Below, in pieces: positions 60,568-64,000 of a stretch of 64,000 bases of DNA. A model generated the notes under the pieces. The model was not told the origin of the DNA. It did not search any database and was given only the letters and a program-made list of their open reading frames with translations. The position numbers and the translations under genes are program-made. This stretch comes from Streptomyces sp. NBC_01214 (lineage in GTDB: Bacteria > Actinomycetota > Actinomycetes > Streptomycetales > Streptomycetaceae), in the NCBI RefSeq assembly GCF_026340975.1, contig NZ_JAPEOS010000002.1, forward strand, positions 1 through 64,000, in the 5' to 3' direction. The first letter of the stretch is position 1. The number at the start of each line of letters is the position of its first letter.

Positions 60568-62208
60568 TCAGAAGCCGCGGGTCCGCTTGGCCGCGCGGCG
60601 CTTGGCGGCGCTCGTGGCCCCCGGGATGCGCATGAACAGCCGCGAGGCCTCCGACCCGAGGTTGACCCCGATCGCGATGGCCAGCGCGATGGCCGCGGCG
60701 TTCACCAGCGAGCCCAGGCCCTCGTTCAGCCGGTTCTCGGCGATCAGCAGCAGCCCGTAGTACACCGCCGAGCCGGGCAGCAGCGGGCCGATGGCGGCCG
60801 TCACGTACGGCAGGGCGGAGGCGAAGCGGTAGCGGGAGAAGAGCTGCCCGAAGAGGCCCACCAGCCCGGCGGCGATGGCGGTGGACGGTACGGGCGGGAT
60901 GCCCCCCGCGTAGTGCAGGGCCCCGAAGGTGACCCAGGCGACCGCGCCGTTCAGCGTCACGATCAAGACGGTGGAGCGTTCCTGCTGGAGCAGGATCGCG
61001 AAGGTGAACACCAGCACCATCGAGGCGGCGATCTGGATCAGCGGCCGCTGCTGGATCTGGAGGACCTCCTCCGGCCGTGGCGAGGCGTCGAACTGCAACC
61101 CCACGTAGAGCACCACCAGCACGCCCATGATGATGCCGATGAAGAGGTACATGACCTCCAGCAGCCGGGCCGACGCGGTGATGTAGTAGCCGGTCAGGCC
61201 GTCCTGCACGGCCGCGACCACGGCCCGGCCCGGTAGCAGCGCGAACAGCCCACCGGTGATCACGGCGGAGGCCTTGACGTCGATCGCCGTCATGTTGAGC
61301 GCGACCCCGATGGCGGCCGGCGGCATCGCGGCGACCACGAACTGGTAGAACTCGGGCAGCCCGCGCCCGGCGCACAGCCAGGCCAGGCGGTCACCGAGGA
61401 CCGCGCCGATCGCAGCGGCGACGAAGACGAGGACCCCGCCGCCGACGAGGGTGGAGGCGGCTCCGGCGAGCAGTCCGGCGGAGGCCGTGAGCATCCAGCC
61501 GGGGTACGGGTGCCGGTTGCGGCGGATCTCGGCGAGGCGCCGGTAGGCCTCCTCCAGCGTCACGTCGATCTCGTGGGCGCTGATGTCGTCCACGAGCCGG
61601 AACACGGCCGCGAGCCGGTTGTAGTCGGTGCCGCGGCGGCGCACGGTCCGGCTGGCCGTGACCGGGTCGCCCACCAGCGAGGGGTGGTGGGTGATCGACA
61701 GCATGGTGAAGGTGACGGTCGGCTCGCAGCGGTCCAGCCCGTACGAGCGGGCCACCGCGAACATTGCGGCCTCCACGTCCTCGGCGCCCTCACCGCCCGC
61801 GAGCAGCAGCTCGCCGATGCGCAGGGTCAGGTCGAGCACGCGGCCCACGGCGGGCCCGGTCTCGCTGTGGCGCTGCACGAGCTCCGGTACGGGCCGCACG
61901 TCGACCGGCATGCGCAGCATCGTGCGCATGCGGTCCTGCCAGGGCGATTCCTTCATCTGCGCGACGGGGAAGCCCTGGCCGGGGGTGTAAGCGGGCGGGG
62001 ACTGCGCGGCCCGGTAGGTGGCCGGGGCGGCGAAGGCCGACCCCTCGGGCTCGGGCTGCACCGGATCGGCGCCCGCCGGACGGGCGAATTCCGAGGTGGG
62101 CTGGTCCTCCTCGGGAACGTCCGGCTCCATGCCGGGCGGCGGCGTGAAGGCGCTGTGCGCCTCGTCGGACTGGGGCTTCCTGTCCTCTGCCCCGTCGGCC
62201 TCCGCCAC
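60568..62208 (-). CDS. Threonine/serine exporter (ThrE family)
   Basis: A 546-residue protein from GTG 62208 (ggagga upstream). A Pro-rich N-terminus is followed by the ThrE N-domain (about 120-330, with DLTLRIGELLLAGGEGAEDVEAAM and GWMLTASAGLLAGAASTLVGGG) and about ten membrane helices in all, the second ThrE domain being at the C-terminus. It exports small hydroxy amino acids. It is the next gene downstream of ppa on the same strand, about 250 bases away. Confidence 0.9.
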   Translation of the reverse strand: MAEADGAEDRKPQSDEAHSAFTPPPGMEPDVPEEDQPTSEFARPAGADPVQPEPEGSAFAAPATYRAAQSPPAYTPGQGFPVAQMKESPWQDRMRTMLRMPVDVRPVPELVQRHSETGPAVGRVLDLTLRIGELLLAGGEGAEDVEAAMFAVARSYGLDRCEPTVTFTMLSITHHPSLVGDPVTASRTVRRRGTDYNRLAAVFRLVDDISAHEIDVTLEEAYRRLAEIRRNRHPYPGWMLTASAGLLAGAASTLVGGGVLVFVAAAIGAVLGDRLAWLCAGRGLPEFYQFVVAAMPPAAIGVALNMTAIDVKASAVITGGLFALLPGRAVVAAVQDGLTGYYITASARLLEVMYLFIGIIMGVLVVLYVGLQFDASPRPEEVLQIQQRPLIQIAASMVLVFTFAILLQQERSTVLIVTLNGAVAWVTFGALHYAGGIPPVPSTAIAAGLVGLFGQLFSRYRFASALPYVTAAIGPLLPGSAVYYGLLLIAENRLNEGLGSLVNAAAIALAIAIGVNLGSEASRLFMRIPGATSAAKRRAAKRTRGF

Positions 62209-62377
62209 GCGTCCTCCAGTCCGTGATCACCCGGGGTATCAGTATGCGGAATCGTTTCCTCCCGCCGCACGCCCAGCGCACGCCCACCCTGCCCCCGGGC
62301 ACGGCCCCACCGCACCCCCGGCACGGACCCGGTGCGCACCCGGCCGCGACCGCCGCGGCGGCCCGCGAACGCGACGA

Positions 62378-62406
62378 CGGGCGGCATCCCCGTGGGATAC
62401 CGCCCG
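62378..62406 (-). terminator. Terminator after ppa
   Basis: Thirteen-base stem with one mismatch (cgggcggcatccc, 62378-62390, with 62394-62406) and loop cgt, about 55 bases past the ppa stop on the reverse strand. Confidence 0.75.
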
Positions 62407-62461
62407 CCATGTCACGAGGGGCGCGGGGCAGTGCCCCGGCCCGTTACCGCCGAGCGCGAGC

Positions 62462-62956
62462 TCAGTGGTGGCCGCCCTGCGCCTCGAGGCGCTTGAACGA
62501 GGCCTCGATCTCGGCCTCGGCCTCGGTGCGGCCGACCCAGTTCGCGCCCTCGACCGACTTGCCCGGCTCCAGGTCCTTGTAGACCTCGAAGAAGTGCTGG
62601 ATCTCCAGGCGGTCGAACTCGGACACGTGGTGGATGTCGCGCAGGTGCTCCACACGCGGGTCGGAGGCCGGCACGCACAGCAGCTTGGCGTCGCCGCCCG
62701 CCTCGTCCGTCATGTTGAACATGCCGATGGCGCGGCACTTGATCAGGCAGCCCGGGAAGGTCGGCTCGTCCAGGATGACCAGCGCGTCCAGCGGGTCGCC
62801 GTCCTCGCCGAGGGTGTTCTCGACGAAGCCGTAGTCGGCCGGGTAGCTGGTCGAGGTGAAGAGGCGACGGTCCAGACGGATCCGGCCGGTCTCGTGGTCC
62901 ACCTCGTACTTGTTCCGCGAACCCTTGGGGATCTCGATGGTGACGTCGAACTCCAC
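62462..62956 (-). CDS. ppa: Inorganic pyrophosphatase
   Basis: A 164-residue soluble family I pyrophosphatase. GTG 62956 (EFDVTIEIPKGSRNKYEVD) is right because ggaggagc lies just upstream and the family starts here; the ATG at 63049 adds 31 unrelated residues. The active-site signature DGDPLDALV has the Mg2+-binding aspartates. It hydrolyses PPi from biosynthesis and works beside the membrane pyrophosphatase at 19605. Confidence 0.95.
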   Translation of the reverse strand: MEFDVTIEIPKGSRNKYEVDHETGRIRLDRRLFTSTSYPADYGFVENTLGEDGDPLDALVILDEPTFPGCLIKCRAIGMFNMTDEAGGDAKLLCVPASDPRVEHLRDIHHVSEFDRLEIQHFFEVYKDLEPGKSVEGANWVGRTEAEAEIEASFKRLEAQGGHH

Positions 62957-63119
62957 GTCCTGCTCCTCCATGATCAGCTGCATTGCTTCGGGACTGCGTC
63001 GTTTCACCTGCGTGCGCGTCCGTCCCAGCCCTGCCGGGTGGGGTGCCATGCTCGCGGCAAGACGCAGTGGTTAAGTGTCCCTCACGCATATGTGTGATCG
63101 CGAAAGGGGCTGGTCCGAG

Positions 63120-64000
63120 GTGCCATTGGTCAAGACCTGGCAGCTCATCGCGGGGTCGGCCGTCGCCGGCCTCGCCCTGTCGGTGGCAGCGGTGGCCGCC
63201 GCCGGTCCTTGGGACTCCGGCCAGCGTAAGGCCGAGCGGGCCAGGGCCGCCTCCTGGGGCCGTACGGGTGGCGCAGATCACGATGGAGGGCCCGGTTCCG
63301 GCGCCCTGCCCGAGGCCGCGCCCAGCGCCCCCGGGGTGCTCGGGGCGATCGGCCCCGGCGCACCGCGCGCGCAGAGCGCCCCCGCCGCCGCCGGGGGCCT
63401 GGCCGCAGCGCTGAAGCCGCTGCTCGCCGATCCCGCGCTCGGCACCGTCCGTACCGCGTCCGTCGTCGACACCGCCACCGGGCAGGTGCTCTACGAGTCC
63501 GGGGCGGGGGACGCGATGACCCCCGCCTCCACCGTCAAGATCGTCACCGCCGCCGCCGCGCTGGCCGCCCTCGGGCCCGAACACCGGATCAGGACCACCG
63601 TCACGCCCGGCGCCACCCCCGGACAGATCGTCCTGGTCGGCGGCGGCGACCCCTCGCTCACCGCGAAGAAGAAGAGTCCCGCCGGATCCGGCGGCAGCCT
63701 CGTCGCCCTCGCCGGTGACACCGCGCAGGCCCTCAAGGCCGCCGGCACCGACACCGTGACCCTCGGGTACGACGACGGCCTCTACACCGGACCCGCCCGC
63801 CACCCGATCGGCGTCAACCCCAACATCGCCCCGGTGACCGCCCTGACGGCCGACGAGGGCCGCCCCGACGACTCCACCTCCGGGCCCGTGGACCGCTCCG
63901 ACGACCCCTCCAGGGACGCCGCCCGGGCCTTCCGCACCCTGCTGGCCGATCGCGGCATCAAGGTCACCGGCGAACCGGCGAAGGCCAAACCCGCCGCCGG
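63120..64000 (+). CDS. dacB: D-alanyl-D-alanine carboxypeptidase (PBP4/DacB), 3' end beyond window
   Basis: Partial; about 293 residues are visible before the right edge. GTG 63120 (PLVKTWQLIAGSAVAGLAL) has gaaagggg upstream and gives an N-terminal membrane or signal helix, then an Ala/Pro linker. The first catalytic motif is the SxxK of PASTVKIVTAA (about residue 138), followed by GGGDPSLTAKK as in DacB enzymes. It trims peptidoglycan. It is divergent from ppa, as in other Streptomyces. Confidence 0.9.
   Translation, partial: MPLVKTWQLIAGSAVAGLALSVAAVAAAGPWDSGQRKAERARAASWGRTGGADHDGGPGSGALPEAAPSAPGVLGAIGPGAPRAQSAPAAAGGLAAALKPLLADPALGTVRTASVVDTATGQVLYESGAGDAMTPASTVKIVTAAAALAALGPEHRIRTTVTPGATPGQIVLVGGGDPSLTAKKKSPAGSGGSLVALAGDTAQALKAAGTDTVTLGYDDGLYTGPARHPIGVNPNIAPVTALTADEGRPDDSTSGPVDRSDDPSRDAARAFRTLLADRGIKVTGEPAKAKPAA

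Noticed and set aside
57659..61375. Long reverse frame across the ABC permease, tipA, DedA and beyond
   Set aside because: It runs antisense through several well-supported forward genes and encodes no recognisable protein.

Overview
The window is high-GC actinobacterial chromosome, almost certainly Streptomyces. The markers are bldG with its partner anti-sigma kinase, a tipA homologue with its autoregulated promoter, DUF397/XRE/HATPase regulator genes, a K+-independent membrane pyrophosphatase, an MFS-thymidylate kinase fusion, and very strong G/C at third codon positions. All calls are from reading the sequence; no database search was run.

Layout. (1) 1-12745 is an accessory island: a divergent XRE-type regulator (cut by the left edge), a cassette of an AsnB-like amidotransferase, a NUDIX hydrolase and a UDP-glucose dehydrogenase, then a reverse-strand block with an XRE-ImmA/IrrE protein and its unknown partner, and a three-gene operon (10240 to 7600) that reads as a bacterial gasdermin, a cytosolic subtilisin-like protease and a small I9-like protein. 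A broken IS630 transposase, a secreted protein gene and a degraded second copy of the 3' end of the UDP-glucose dehydrogenase gene fill the rest. (2) 12745-15808 is a Tad/Flp pilus locus whose ATPase gene has lost its 5' part at the island junction. (3) 15855-34350 is conserved core: DEAH helicase, bldG and anti-sigma kinase, hppA, lipoprotein, methyltransferase, topA, MFS-tmk fusion, holB and a secreted tripeptidase-like hydrolase. (4) 34797-37300 is a small accessory patch behind a tRNA-Thr gene with two tiny coupled genes and an IS110 element. (5) 37976-64000 is mostly Streptomyces backbone: secreted or membrane proteins, SigE-type ECF sigma factor, a family A DNA polymerase, HxlR/NmrA pair, DUF2786, the DUF397-HATPase-XRE regulatory triad, aldehyde dehydrogenase, PBP2-type transpeptidase, PadR-controlled ABC exporter, tipA, DedA, ThrE-type exporter, ppa and dacB (cut by the right edge).

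How it works together. The most striking unit is the gasdermin operon. In the known bacterial gasdermin defence model, a neighbouring protease removes the C-terminal tail of a lipidated pore-former, which then opens the membrane and kills the infected cell. Here the cysteine sits at residue 4, the 274-residue length fits, and the partner is an S8 protease with no signal peptide and its own N-terminal extension. A separate 77-residue protein resembling a subtilisin prodomain follows, and could restrain or fold the protease in trans. The XRE-ImmA pair lies next to it and may belong to the same defence island.
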